Program-made: the position numbers and the translations under genes
Origin: CALUOB01 sp944322305
GTDB lineage: Bacteria; Actinomycetota; Coriobacteriia; Coriobacteriales; Coriobacteriaceae
Direction: 5' to 3'
Length of the DNA: 64,000 bases
Assembly: GCA_963931605.1 (NCBI GenBank)
Contig: OZ007031.1
Location: 1 to 64,000 of the forward strand
Notes under the pieces: generated by a model
The model's input: only the letters and a program-made list of their open reading frames with translations
Told to the model about the DNA's origin: nothing
The model's database searches: none
Shown: piece by piece, positions 36,346-43,918 of the stretch
Numbering within the stretch: the stretch's first letter is position 1
Layout: each line of letters opens with the position of its first letter

Positions 36346-38925
36346 ATGAGCAACACCATTCCCACAACGGCAACCGGCATCGAGCGCCCGGAGATCCGGT
36401 TGCCGCTGCTGTGCAAGGCCATCCACCTGGCGGCGCTGCCGGGGGAGGAGAAAGGCGAGCGCTTCGCCGTTGTGTGGGGCGGCCTCAAAGAGCCCAAGGG
36501 CGGCCTGGGCTATCTGGTTGAGCTGACCGGCAAGCGCACCGGGCGCGTCTTGGCGTGGCTCAAGGACGGTGGCCAGGCTTTCCGCGCTACCGAGCCCCGA
36601 CGCGAGGAGCCCGCGGCGAACCCGGCGGTAAGCTTGGCGCTGTGGGAGGGCGACAAGCACGCGGGCCGCGTTGCGGCCGTAACCCCTCACGGCGGTCTCG
36701 CGCAGGTCTCCGAGCTTGCCGTGGGCCCCGGCAACACCTACTCGTTCGTGCGCCCCACCGTCGAGCTCGGCATGCCCTACCTGCGCGCCAAGCTGGAGTT
36801 TCGCGAGTTCCTCGCTGTGGCGTTCCTCGCCTTCGTCTACCTTCCCGAGCGCGCGGCGGCTCGCGCGGCCGAGAAGGGCGCGTCGCAGCAGGACGCCTCG
36901 GCCAATCCGGCCGGGGATGCCGACGCGCAAGCCGCTCCGTCATCCCCGTCTGCCGAAGCCGACGCCGGCCCCGCCGCCTCCGCAGACCCCGAGCCAACCG
37001 GCACCATGACCGACGTGCTCGACATCTTCCGCGAGCTCTCGTACCCGGACGCGGTGGATGCGCTGGCGCTCGACGTGGCCCGCGGCGCGCGCTTCTCGGG
37101 CTTCGAGCGCTATGCGGCGCGTATCCTCGCCGCCGCCGGCGCCGACCGCCTGCGCCGCATCGCCGCCCAGCACGAGGTGTCCGTGGTGCGCCTCTCCACC
37201 ACCCAGCTGTTCTGGACGCGCTTCAACCCGGCCGCGCTCGATCCTGACGACGTTGCCTGCCTGATGGCGCTTGAAAGCGCGCTGAACCGCCTGGTGCTCG
37301 TGCAGAAGGCCTTCACGCGCGCCGCCGCACACACCCGCGTGGCCCAGGAGGCCGATCTGCTCGCCCGCTACCCGGAGGAGCTGTGCGCCTATCAGGACGC
37401 GCGCTGCGTGCGCACCGCGGCTCGCACAGCCCCCGAGCTCTTGGAGGGCGAGAAGCGCGAGAACCCCTGGCAGGAGATGCGCGGCGCCCGCGCGGCGCGG
37501 GGCGGCGAGTGGGATCTGCGCACGCGCTTCGTCGCGGCGTGCGAGAGCTTGGCTTTGCCCACGCGCTTTGCCTACGCGTTTGGGTGCGACGCCCGCGCCG
37601 GCGCCTTCACGGTGCGCCTCTACGTGCCGCCTGCTGCGGCGATGCCGCAGGAGGAGTGCCCGCAGGACGGGGAGGGATGGCGCAGCGTCGCGGACGAAGC
37701 TCCCTTCGAGGCGGTGGCCTACGGCCTGCGTCTGGCCGCGCTCGCCGCCGCTGCGGCCTTCGGCGCTGGCGCGGGCGTGGTGCGCGCGCAGGTGGTTGGC
37801 TGCGCCGACCTGGCGTTCGAGCGCCCGGTCTTCTCGCTTGCCTTTGACCGCCTGCCCTTCATTACCGAGGCGGTGCGCGTCCTTGCCGCCGCGCCGCAGC
37901 CTGTGCGCTCGGCTGCCGACGTGCGGGCCCTCGCCCAGAGCCTGGCGCCCGCCGCGCTTATCCTCGACCTGGACGAGAACGGCGCGCTTGCCCCCATAGC
38001 GGAGCCTGATCCGCTGGTGGCGCCCCAACCCGAGCTGTGGGCCGACGCCCGCCCGCTCCCGCCCGACTTGGCCGACCTCCTGTGCGCCGGAACCGTGTCC
38101 GACCTGGATGTCTTCCATGGCGAGGACCCGCTGGGGCCGCGCGTGGCCGAGGCGGTGGACCTTGCGGACGCCGACCCGGTGGAGGCCGCCCAGCGCTTGG
38201 CCGACGTGGTGGACGCCCTGAGCGCGCTGGAGGCCGCCGACGGCGACGAGCGCCCCGCGCTGTACTGCTCAAACGCCGTGGCGCGCCTCACGGTGGGGAT
38301 GCTCAACCCCGCGCCGGGCACCCGCTACCGCCGCGTGCTCGACTCCTCCTACGACGCGCGGCTCTACCTCTCGCGCCTGTGCCGGCGCAACGACGACCCC
38401 GAGCACGCGCTCGACTACGCGCGCCAGTGCGTCGAGCTGGCGCCCACGAGCGCCCAGGGCTACCTCGACCACGGCATGTGCCTCATGGACCTGCACCGTC
38501 CGGCCGAAGCGGCCGCGGGCTACAAGAAGGCCCTGCGCTTCGAGGCGTCGGCGGGGATGTACGCCTTTTTGTACTACCGGCTGGCCTACGCGGCGTGGGC
38601 GGAGGGCGACAAGGACGCGGCGCTTGCCTGCTACACCTTGGTGGAGGACGACCCGCGCATAGGGGTCGCGGCCCGCGAGGAGCGCGCGCAGCTCATGCGC
38701 GAGACGGCGCGCGCGGAGGCGCCCGGCCGCGAGGAGATTGAGCGCGCCTTCGCCCGCGCCGGCATCGCGCTGGCGCCTTCCGACGAGCTGCTTGACTTTG
38801 CGGCGGCAACGGCCATGCGCGTCATGGACGCCGGCTTCCCGCGCGCGGCGGCCCCGCTGGTGCGCCTCATCGCCATGAGCGAGCGCGGCGACGTGATGAG
38901 CATGCTGGCCAGCTCGCTTGAATAG
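36346..38925 (+). CDS. Large protein with C-terminal TPR repeats, function unknown
   Basis: The product is 859 aa from ATG 36346 (MSNTIPTTATGIERPEIRLPLL), with GAAGGG upstream; the frame stays open 375 bp further but through repeats. An Ala/Pro/Ser-rich acidic linker at about 185-225 splits the protein. The C-terminal third holds TPR-like units: ALDYARQCVELAPTSAQGYLDHGMCLMDLHRPAEAAAGYKKALRF, then YRLAYAAWAEGDKDAALACYTLVEDDP, at roughly 690-785. No signal peptide or membrane segment is evident, so it is cytoplasmic. I do not recognise the N-terminal domains. TPRs indicate protein-protein contacts. It stands alone between two repeat-rich spacers. Confidence 0.8.
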   Translation: MSNTIPTTATGIERPEIRLPLLCKAIHLAALPGEEKGERFAVVWGGLKEPKGGLGYLVELTGKRTGRVLAWLKDGGQAFRATEPRREEPAANPAVSLALWEGDKHAGRVAAVTPHGGLAQVSELAVGPGNTYSFVRPTVELGMPYLRAKLEFREFLAVAFLAFVYLPERAAARAAEKGASQQDASANPAGDADAQAAPSSPSAEADAGPAASADPEPTGTMTDVLDIFRELSYPDAVDALALDVARGARFSGFERYAARILAAAGADRLRRIAAQHEVSVVRLSTTQLFWTRFNPAALDPDDVACLMALESALNRLVLVQKAFTRAAAHTRVAQEADLLARYPEELCAYQDARCVRTAARTAPELLEGEKRENPWQEMRGARAARGGEWDLRTRFVAACESLALPTRFAYAFGCDARAGAFTVRLYVPPAAAMPQEECPQDGEGWRSVADEAPFEAVAYGLRLAALAAAAAFGAGAGVVRAQVVGCADLAFERPVFSLAFDRLPFITEAVRVLAAAPQPVRSAADVRALAQSLAPAALILDLDENGALAPIAEPDPLVAPQPELWADARPLPPDLADLLCAGTVSDLDVFHGEDPLGPRVAEAVDLADADPVEAAQRLADVVDALSALEAADGDERPALYCSNAVARLTVGMLNPAPGTRYRRVLDSSYDARLYLSRLCRRNDDPEHALDYARQCVELAPTSAQGYLDHGMCLMDLHRPAEAAAGYKKALRFEASAGMYAFLYYRLAYAAWAEGDKDAALACYTLVEDDPRIGVAAREERAQLMRETARAEAPGREEIERAFARAGIALAPSDELLDFAAATAMRVMDAGFPRAAAPLVRLIAMSERGDVMSMLASSLE

Positions 38926-39146
38926 CGCGCCGCGGCCTGCGGGGCGCCGCGCGCCGGGCGCGGCAACAGCGCCGCGGTGCCTGCCGCGCCACCGGGGCGA
39001 GGCGGCCTCGGCCGTCCGACGCCGCCTCTGGGCGAGAAGCCCCGCCCAACGGCACCGCCTGCTACCGCTCACGCCGCACATCCCGCCACGCAGCGTTTGC
39101 GGGATGGCGCATCTTCACAGAATACGTACAATTGAACAGTCAGTCC

Positions 39147-39179
39147 AGCGCCGTTCCGCCCATGCGACGGGGCGGCGCT
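39147..39179 (+). promoter_or_regulatory. Leader hairpin before the decarboxylase operon
   Basis: AGCGCCG (39147-39153) pairs with CGGCGCT (39173-39179) and is followed by TCTCTGT, 32 bp before the first gene. TACAAT at 39127-39132 just upstream may be a -10. It could be an attenuator. The spacer 38926-39211 has no gene. Confidence 0.4.
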
Positions 39180-39211
39180 TCTCTGTACCTTAAGCTAAGT
39201 GAGGAGGACCG

Positions 39212-39610
39212 ATGGGATTGCGTTCTTGGTGGCGCGACTTCCTGCGTCGCCGGCATGAGTCCGCAGACCGCCGCCGTGCGGCCCGCAGCGCTCAGGCGGC
39301 GCCCGCCGCGCCGCCGGTGCCCGAGTTCGCGCCGGGCTATCCCCTGAGCGATTGGGAGGAGCTTGCGCCGTACGTGCCGGTGGATCCCGCCGAGCACCAG
39401 GTTGCGTGCGTGGTTGCCGCAGCCATCGCGGCGGGCGACTACCCCCAGAGCACCTGGCGGGTCAAGCGCGTGCTCGTGCCCAACCCCGAGTACCGGCGCG
39501 TGGCGGCGCTCGCGACCGCTGTGGCAGCCGGGGCAAGCGAGGAGAGCTCGTTTGTGGTGAAACGTGTGTACAAGTCCAAGACGTTGGAGGAAACGCATCA
39601 TGCTTCGTAA
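39212..39610 (+). CDS. Small accessory subunit of the biotin-dependent decarboxylase (OadG/delta-like)
   Basis: The product is 132 aa. The basic start (MGLRSWWRDFLRRRHESADRRR) leads into an Ala/Pro linker. The C-terminal part, VACVVAAAIAAGDYPQSTWRVKRVLVPNPEYRRVAALATAVAAG, resembles the soluble tails of OadG/MmdD-type subunits, where an AAIAAA helix is followed by a basic RVK strand. No real membrane helix is seen. The next gene starts inside its last codons (11-bp overlap), and AGTGAGGAGG precedes its ATG. Position before the biotin carrier supports a structural role in the complex; the assignment is moderate. Confidence 0.6.
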   Translation: MGLRSWWRDFLRRRHESADRRRAARSAQAAPAAPPVPEFAPGYPLSDWEELAPYVPVDPAEHQVACVVAAAIAAGDYPQSTWRVKRVLVPNPEYRRVAALATAVAAGASEESSFVVKRVYKSKTLEETHHAS

Positions 39611-40016
39611 ATTCAAGATCTCGATCGACGGAACGCCGTACCTGGTGGAGATGGAGGAGATCGGCGCGCCGACCCCCACGCCCGCCGACGCCGTGACCGC
39701 CCCCGCTCCCGCCGCGCCTGCCGCTCCAGCTGCCGCCCCGGCCCCGGCTCCCGCGGCTGAGCCCGCCGCCTCTGCCCCGGCATCGGCCGAGGTGCCCGCC
39801 GGCGCCCATGCGCAGGCGGCCCCCATGCCCGGCACCATCCTCGACATCCACGTGGCCGTGGGCGACGCCGTCACGGTCAACCAGCCCGTCATGGTGCTCG
39901 AGGCCATGAAGATGGAGTCCGAGATCGTGGCCGAGAAGGACGGCGTCATCGCCTCCATCAACGTTGCCAAGGGCGACATGGTGAACCCCGGCGACCCGCT
40001 CTTCTCCATCAGCTAG
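39600..40016 (+). CDS. Biotin carboxyl carrier protein of the decarboxylase complex
   Basis: The product is 138 aa from ATG 39600, with TTGGAGG 8 nt upstream inside the previous gene. It has an N-terminal strand (MLRKFKISIDGTPYLVEMEEIG), a flexible Ala/Pro linker of about 50 residues, and a biotinyl domain with VMVLEAMKMESEIVAEKDG, the Lys of EAMKM being biotinylated. It carries CO2 from the carboxyltransferase at 41400 to the membrane decarboxylase at 40137. In many bacteria this domain is fused to the alpha subunit; here it is separate, as in glutaconyl- and methylmalonyl-CoA decarboxylases. Confidence 0.93.
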   Translation: MLRKFKISIDGTPYLVEMEEIGAPTPTPADAVTAPAPAAPAAPAAAPAPAPAAEPAASAPASAEVPAGAHAQAAPMPGTILDIHVAVGDAVTVNQPVMVLEAMKMESEIVAEKDGVIASINVAKGDMVNPGDPLFSIS

Positions 40017-40136
40017 CGCGTCTCGGCCCGCCTGGCCGGGCTGTCGGCGCCTCTTCGCGCCTTTCTCCCGCCGCGCGCGGGGTTTGGGCGTCGCGCCTGC
40101 GCCGACCAGCGCTCCCCGCAACAGAAAGGACTTCCG

Positions 40137-41252
40137 TTGGACGTTTTGATAGAAGGCGTGCTGGCTCTGGTAGCCGAGCCGGGCCGCATCGCCATGATGC
40201 TCATAGGCTGCATCCTCATGTACCTGGGCATCAAGAAGCAGTACGAGCCCACGCTGCTCGTGCCCATGGGCCTCGGCACCATCCTCGTGAACATCCCCGG
40301 CTCGGGCGTGCTCGCCACCGGCGGCGAGCCCGGCCCGTTCCAGATCCTGTTCGACGCCGGCATCGACACCGAGCTCTTCCCGCTGCTGCTCTTCATCGGC
40401 ATCGGTGCCATGATCGACTTCGGCCCCTTGCTCTCGAACCCGTTCCTTCTGCTCTTCGGCGCGGCGGCCCAGTTCGGCATCTTCTTCGTGGTGATCGTGG
40501 CCTCGCTCCTGGGCTTCGACATCGCCGACGCTGCCTCCATCGGCATCATCGCCGCCGCCGACGGACCCACCTCCATCTTCGTGGCCAACTCGCTGGGCTC
40601 CAAGTACATGGGCGCCATCATGGTGGCGGCTTACTCCTACATGGCGCTCGTGCCCATCATCCAGCCTGTCGCCATCAAGGCCGTCACCACCAAGAAGGAG
40701 CGCCGCATCCGCATGGCGTACAACCCGCGGGCGGTCTCGCAGACGGCCAAGATCCTGTTCCCGGTCATCATCTGCGTGGTGGCCGGCCTCGTGGCGCCCG
40801 ACTCGCTGCCGCTGGTGGGCTTCCTCATGTTCGGCAACCTGCTGCGCGAGTGCGGCGTGCTCGACTCGCTTTCCAAGTCGGCGCAAAACGAGCTCGTGAA
40901 CCTCATCTCCATCCTCTTGGGCCTGTGCGTCTCGGTCAAGATGGAGTACCACGACTTCTTGCAGTTCGACACCCTGCTCGTCATGGGGCTCGGCCTCGTG
41001 GGCTTCGTGATGGACTCGGTGGGCGGCGTGCTGTTCGCCAAGGTGCTGAACCTGTTCCGCAAAGAGAAGATCAACCCCATGGTGGGCGCGGCGGGCATCT
41101 CCGCGTTCCCCATGTCCTCGCGCGTCATCCAGAAGATGGCGACCGAGGAAGACCCGCAGAACTTCATCCTCATGCAGGCGGCGGGCGCCAACGTGGCCGG
41201 GCAGATCGCCTCGGTTGTGGCAGGCGGCCTGATCCTCGGCCTGCTGCTTTAG
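40137..41252 (+). CDS. Na+-translocating decarboxylase beta subunit (OadB/MmdB/GcdB)
   Basis: The product is 371 aa with a TTG start at 40137 after GAAAGGA. It is the membrane subunit that releases CO2 from carboxybiotin and exports Na+. Several hydrophobic helices are visible. The family core LFPLLLFIGIGAMIDFGPLL holds the conserved Asp in a helix, followed by IIAAADGPTSIFVANSLGS and YSYMALVPIIQPVAIKAVT. The end GISAFPMSSRVIQKMATEEDPQNFILMQAAGANVAGQIASVVAGG is almost invariant in the family. Its neighbours are the biotin carrier upstream and two further subunits downstream. Confidence 0.95.
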   Translation: MDVLIEGVLALVAEPGRIAMMLIGCILMYLGIKKQYEPTLLVPMGLGTILVNIPGSGVLATGGEPGPFQILFDAGIDTELFPLLLFIGIGAMIDFGPLLSNPFLLLFGAAAQFGIFFVVIVASLLGFDIADAASIGIIAAADGPTSIFVANSLGSKYMGAIMVAAYSYMALVPIIQPVAIKAVTTKKERRIRMAYNPRAVSQTAKILFPVIICVVAGLVAPDSLPLVGFLMFGNLLRECGVLDSLSKSAQNELVNLISILLGLCVSVKMEYHDFLQFDTLLVMGLGLVGFVMDSVGGVLFAKVLNLFRKEKINPMVGAAGISAFPMSSRVIQKMATEEDPQNFILMQAAGANVAGQIASVVAGGLILGLLL

Positions 41253-41264
41253 GAGGGACCGTAT

Positions 41265-41396
41265 ATGACAGAGAACCTGGGCATTGCCCTGCAGATCCTG
41301 GGGCTCGGCTGGGGCGGCATCTTTTTGGTGATGTTCGTGATTTACCTGGTGTCGCTGGCGCTGGCCAAGCTCTTCCCGCCCACCGAGGGGAGGTAG
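41265..41396 (+). CDS. Tiny membrane subunit of the decarboxylase (OadG/gamma-like)
   Basis: This is a 43-aa protein between the beta and alpha genes. ATG 41265 follows GGAGGGACC. It has a short start (MTENLGIALQI), one membrane helix (GWGGIFLVMFVIYLVSLALAKLF) and ends PPTEGR at TAG 41394-41396. Gamma subunits of Na+ decarboxylases are single-helix anchors that join the carboxyltransferase to the beta subunit. Here only the helix is kept, and the soluble tail may be supplied by the protein at 39212. It is too short for most gene finders and easily missed. Confidence 0.75.
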   Translation: MTENLGIALQILGLGWGGIFLVMFVIYLVSLALAKLFPPTEGR

Positions 41397-41399
41397 GCC

Positions 41400-42794
41400 A
41401 TGAGGCGCAACTACGTGGGCTTCACCGAGACCGTCCTGCGCGACGGCCAGCAAAGCCAGATTGCCACGCGCATGCCCCTTGCGGACATGCTGCCCATCCT
41501 CTCCACCATGGACGAGGCGGGCTACCATGCCCTGGAGGTGTGGGGCGGCGCCACCTTCGACAGCTGCCTGCGCTTCCTCAACGAGGATCCGTGGGAGCGT
41601 CTGCGCGTCATCCGCGCGCATGTGAAGAACACCAAGCTCCAGATGCTCCTGCGCGGCCAGAACCTCCTGGGCTACCACAACTACCCCGACGACGTGGTGG
41701 CCGCCTTCTGCAAGAAGTCGGTCGAGAACGGCATCGACGTCATCCGCATCTTCGACGCCCTGAACGACACGCGCAACCTGCGCTGCTCGGTCAGGGCGGC
41801 CAAGGAGGCCGGCGGAGAGGTGCAGGCCGCCATCTCCTACACCACCAGCGACGTGCACACCATCCGCTACTTCGTGGGCTTGGCGCGCGAGATGGAGGCG
41901 CTGGGTGCTGACAGCCTGTGCATCAAGGACATGGCCGGCGTGCTCACCCCCGACGCGGCCTACGCCCTCGTGGCCGAGATCAAGCGCGCTGTCGACCTGC
42001 CGCTCGAGATCCACACCCACTGCACTGCCGGCATCGCCGAGATGACCTACCTCAAGGCCGTTGAGGCCGGCGCCGACGTCATCGACACCTGCATCTCGCC
42101 CTTTGCGGGCGGCACGAGCCAGCCCGCCACCGAGTCCATGGCCATCGCACTGGAGGACATGCGCTTCTCAACCGGTCTCGACATGGGCAAGCTTGAGGAT
42201 ATCGCCAACCACTTCGCGCCCGTGCGCGACCGGTTCCTGGCTGATGGCACGCTGAACCCCAAGGTGCTCGCCGTGGATCCCAAGGCGCTTATCTACCAGG
42301 TGCCGGGCGGCATGCTCTCCAACCTGCTCTCCCAGCTTGCCGAGCAGGGGCTCGAGGACCGCTTCGACGAGGTGCTGGCCGAGGTGCCGCGCGTGCGCGC
42401 CGATCTGGGCTACCCGCCGCTGGTGACGCCGCTTTCGCAGATGGTGGGCACCCAGGCGCTCATGAACGTGCTGTCCGGCGAGCGCTACAAGATGGTGCCG
42501 ACCGAGATCAAAGACTACGTGCGCGGCCTGTACGGCCGGCCGCCCGTGAGCATCTCGCCCGAGATCCAGCACCTCATCATCGGCGACGACGAGGTGGTGA
42601 CCCGCCGTCCGGCCGACTTGCTCGAGCCGGCGCTGGGTAAGCTCCGCGAGGAGATCAGCCGCTACGCCCGCTCCGAGGAGGACGTGCTTTCCTACGCTGT
42701 GTTCCCTGAGCAGGCGCGCGATTTCCTAGGCCGCCGCGAGGACCCCTTCTACGATGTGCCCGTGCAGGAGGTCAACGTCTCCATCGCCGTCTGA
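41400..42794 (+). CDS. Carboxyltransferase (alpha) subunit, oxaloacetate decarboxylase/PycB type
   Basis: The product is 464 aa. A TIM-barrel carboxyltransferase: FTETVLRDGQQSQIATRMPLADMLPIL at the start, LEVWGGATFDSCLRFLNEDPWERLR, RGQNLLGYHNYPDDVV, CIKDMAGVLTP with the metal-binding carbamylated-Lys region, and LEIHTHCTAGIAEM with the two metal His. It moves a carboxyl group from the acid (oxaloacetate most likely) to biotin. It has no biotinyl domain of its own. The related methylmalonyl-CoA/pyruvate transcarboxylase 5S subunit is so similar that the substrate cannot be fixed by motifs alone; oxaloacetate is favoured by the beta subunit and the ppc nearby. Confidence 0.92.
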   Translation: MRRNYVGFTETVLRDGQQSQIATRMPLADMLPILSTMDEAGYHALEVWGGATFDSCLRFLNEDPWERLRVIRAHVKNTKLQMLLRGQNLLGYHNYPDDVVAAFCKKSVENGIDVIRIFDALNDTRNLRCSVRAAKEAGGEVQAAISYTTSDVHTIRYFVGLAREMEALGADSLCIKDMAGVLTPDAAYALVAEIKRAVDLPLEIHTHCTAGIAEMTYLKAVEAGADVIDTCISPFAGGTSQPATESMAIALEDMRFSTGLDMGKLEDIANHFAPVRDRFLADGTLNPKVLAVDPKALIYQVPGGMLSNLLSQLAEQGLEDRFDEVLAEVPRVRADLGYPPLVTPLSQMVGTQALMNVLSGERYKMVPTEIKDYVRGLYGRPPVSISPEIQHLIIGDDEVVTRRPADLLEPALGKLREEISRYARSEEDVLSYAVFPEQARDFLGRREDPFYDVPVQEVNVSIAV

Positions 42795-42802
42795 GCCATG
42801 GC

Positions 42803-42841
42803 GGCCGCGCCCTTATAGAGCTGGTCTAAAAGGGCGCGGCC
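42803..42841 (+). terminator. Hairpin after the decarboxylase operon
   Basis: GGCCGCGCCCTT (42803-42814) pairs perfectly with AAGGGCGCGGCC (42830-42841). A second strong hairpin follows at 42880-42918. Confidence 0.7.
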
Positions 42842-42879
42842 TAAACCTAAGAGGCACGGGGTTTCCTCGGAATATGCGA

Positions 42880-42918
42880 GCGCCCCCGGCTGCTTTGTAC
42901 GCGGCCGGGGGCGCTTTT
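42880..42918. terminator. Second terminator hairpin
   Basis: GCGCCCCCGGC (42880-42890) pairs with GCCGGGGGCGC (42904-42914), followed by TTTT. It probably ends the decarboxylase transcript; the minus-strand gene ending at 43099 lies on its other side. Confidence 0.75.
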
Positions 42919-43098
42919 CTCGTCGTAGCGGTCGTCGCGCTTTTCCAGAGTGCCTTCATCGCGACAGCCGCGGGGCCTCTTGCAACGCCCATGCGGCGCG
43001 CTCGTCACGGTACCGCGGTGCTCCTCATGCGACGTCTCTGCGCCCTTTGGCTCCCGTGCTTTCTCCCGGCGCACTTGCGCGCCCTTATGCGCACACCG

Positions 43099-43407
43099 TT
43101 ACTGCGCGTCGGCGAGCGTCTCGTCTATGAGCTGGAAGATGTGCGCGGAATTCTGCCGGCCGTAGTCAAGCGGGGGAATCATGAGGTAGGGCGTGCCGTT
43201 CAGGTACGGCGTGATGGCGTCCTTCATGAAGGCGATCTGCGGGGCGATGAGCACGATGTCGTACCCGTCCGCCGCGCCGTACTTCGCGGTGGTTTCGCTG
43301 CAGGCGTCGAGTGCGCAGTCTCTGCCGTGCTCGGCGGCGTAGGCGGCCATATGCTTCATCAAAACGCTCGACGACATGCCGGCGCCGCACATCACCAAGA
43401 TCTTCAT
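43099..43407 (-). CDS. PTS lactose/cellobiose-family IIB component, orphan copy
   Basis: The product is 102 aa from ATG 43407 (MKILVMCGAGMSSSVLMKHM), preceded on its strand by GGAAAGGAA. The phosphorylated Cys is in VMCGAGMSSS. The fold continues DIVLIAPQIAFMKD and PLDYGRQNSAHIFQLIDETL, matching the IIB at 46437 (AAGMSTSMLMKKM, KDYGRQNCPAIFEQIDKLL). It lies alone on the minus strand, divergent from the LicR-type activator across a 511-bp spacer with several dyads. It could give the same IIC a second phosphate donor or serve another transporter. Confidence 0.9.
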   Translation of the reverse strand: MKILVMCGAGMSSSVLMKHMAAYAAEHGRDCALDACSETTAKYGAADGYDIVLIAPQIAFMKDAITPYLNGTPYLMIPPLDYGRQNSAHIFQLIDETLADAQ

Positions 43408-43760
43408 GCATGGTTCCTTTCCTGGGAAAGTTTGGTTCACACGGTAACCATACCAGACGAGGCGGCCGTCATCGCGCGCTAACCTCGCGCCAAGTGCGGT
43501 TGCGCGCCAATCTTATTCGTTTGCGGGATTGCGCGCTGATCTATTCTATTTCAGGCTGTTGCAAGGGCTCAAACGCATAAGGTCAGCACGCAACATGCCA
43601 TGGGGAGAAGATCGGCGCGCAATTTCAGGGTGCGCTGCGCCGCTTGGTTGGGCGAGAAGCGCGGCTTCGCGTTCGCTTGCCGCGAACGGTTGGTTTTCCC
43701 CTGTGAACGGCACGGCTGAGAAGACCCTCTCAGCGGAAATTCGCCCCCGGGTCAAGTCTA

Positions 43761-43812
43761 TGAAACGGAAAGACACTCATCTATACTGCTCAGGGGCGTT
43801 GTTTCCGTTTCA
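43761..43812. promoter_or_regulatory. Long-spaced dyad in the divergent PTS promoter region
   Basis: TGAAACGGAAA (43761-43771) faces a perfect TTTCCGTTTCA (43802-43812), centres about 41 bp apart. Slightly downstream, TTCCG and CGGAA form another dyad around CTTAAAC. The 511-bp spacer 43408-43918 shows no gene. The sites suit a regulator that loops or binds as a tetramer, possibly the LicR-type protein coded next. Confidence 0.45.
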
Positions 43813-43918
43813 GCTAGTTCCTTTCCGCTTAAACCGGAACTTTGTCCGTTGGAACGCCATAACTCCTGCACATATGATGAAGAACGTGAGGGAAAGGTGT
43901 GGCGAAAGGAGGTTCCGG

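Noticed and set aside
43529..43918. A 130-codon upstream extension of the LicR-type activator
   Set aside because: It passes through a region with dyads and has no conserved sequence. The ATG at 43919 has a strong ribosome site and starts directly at the HTH domain.
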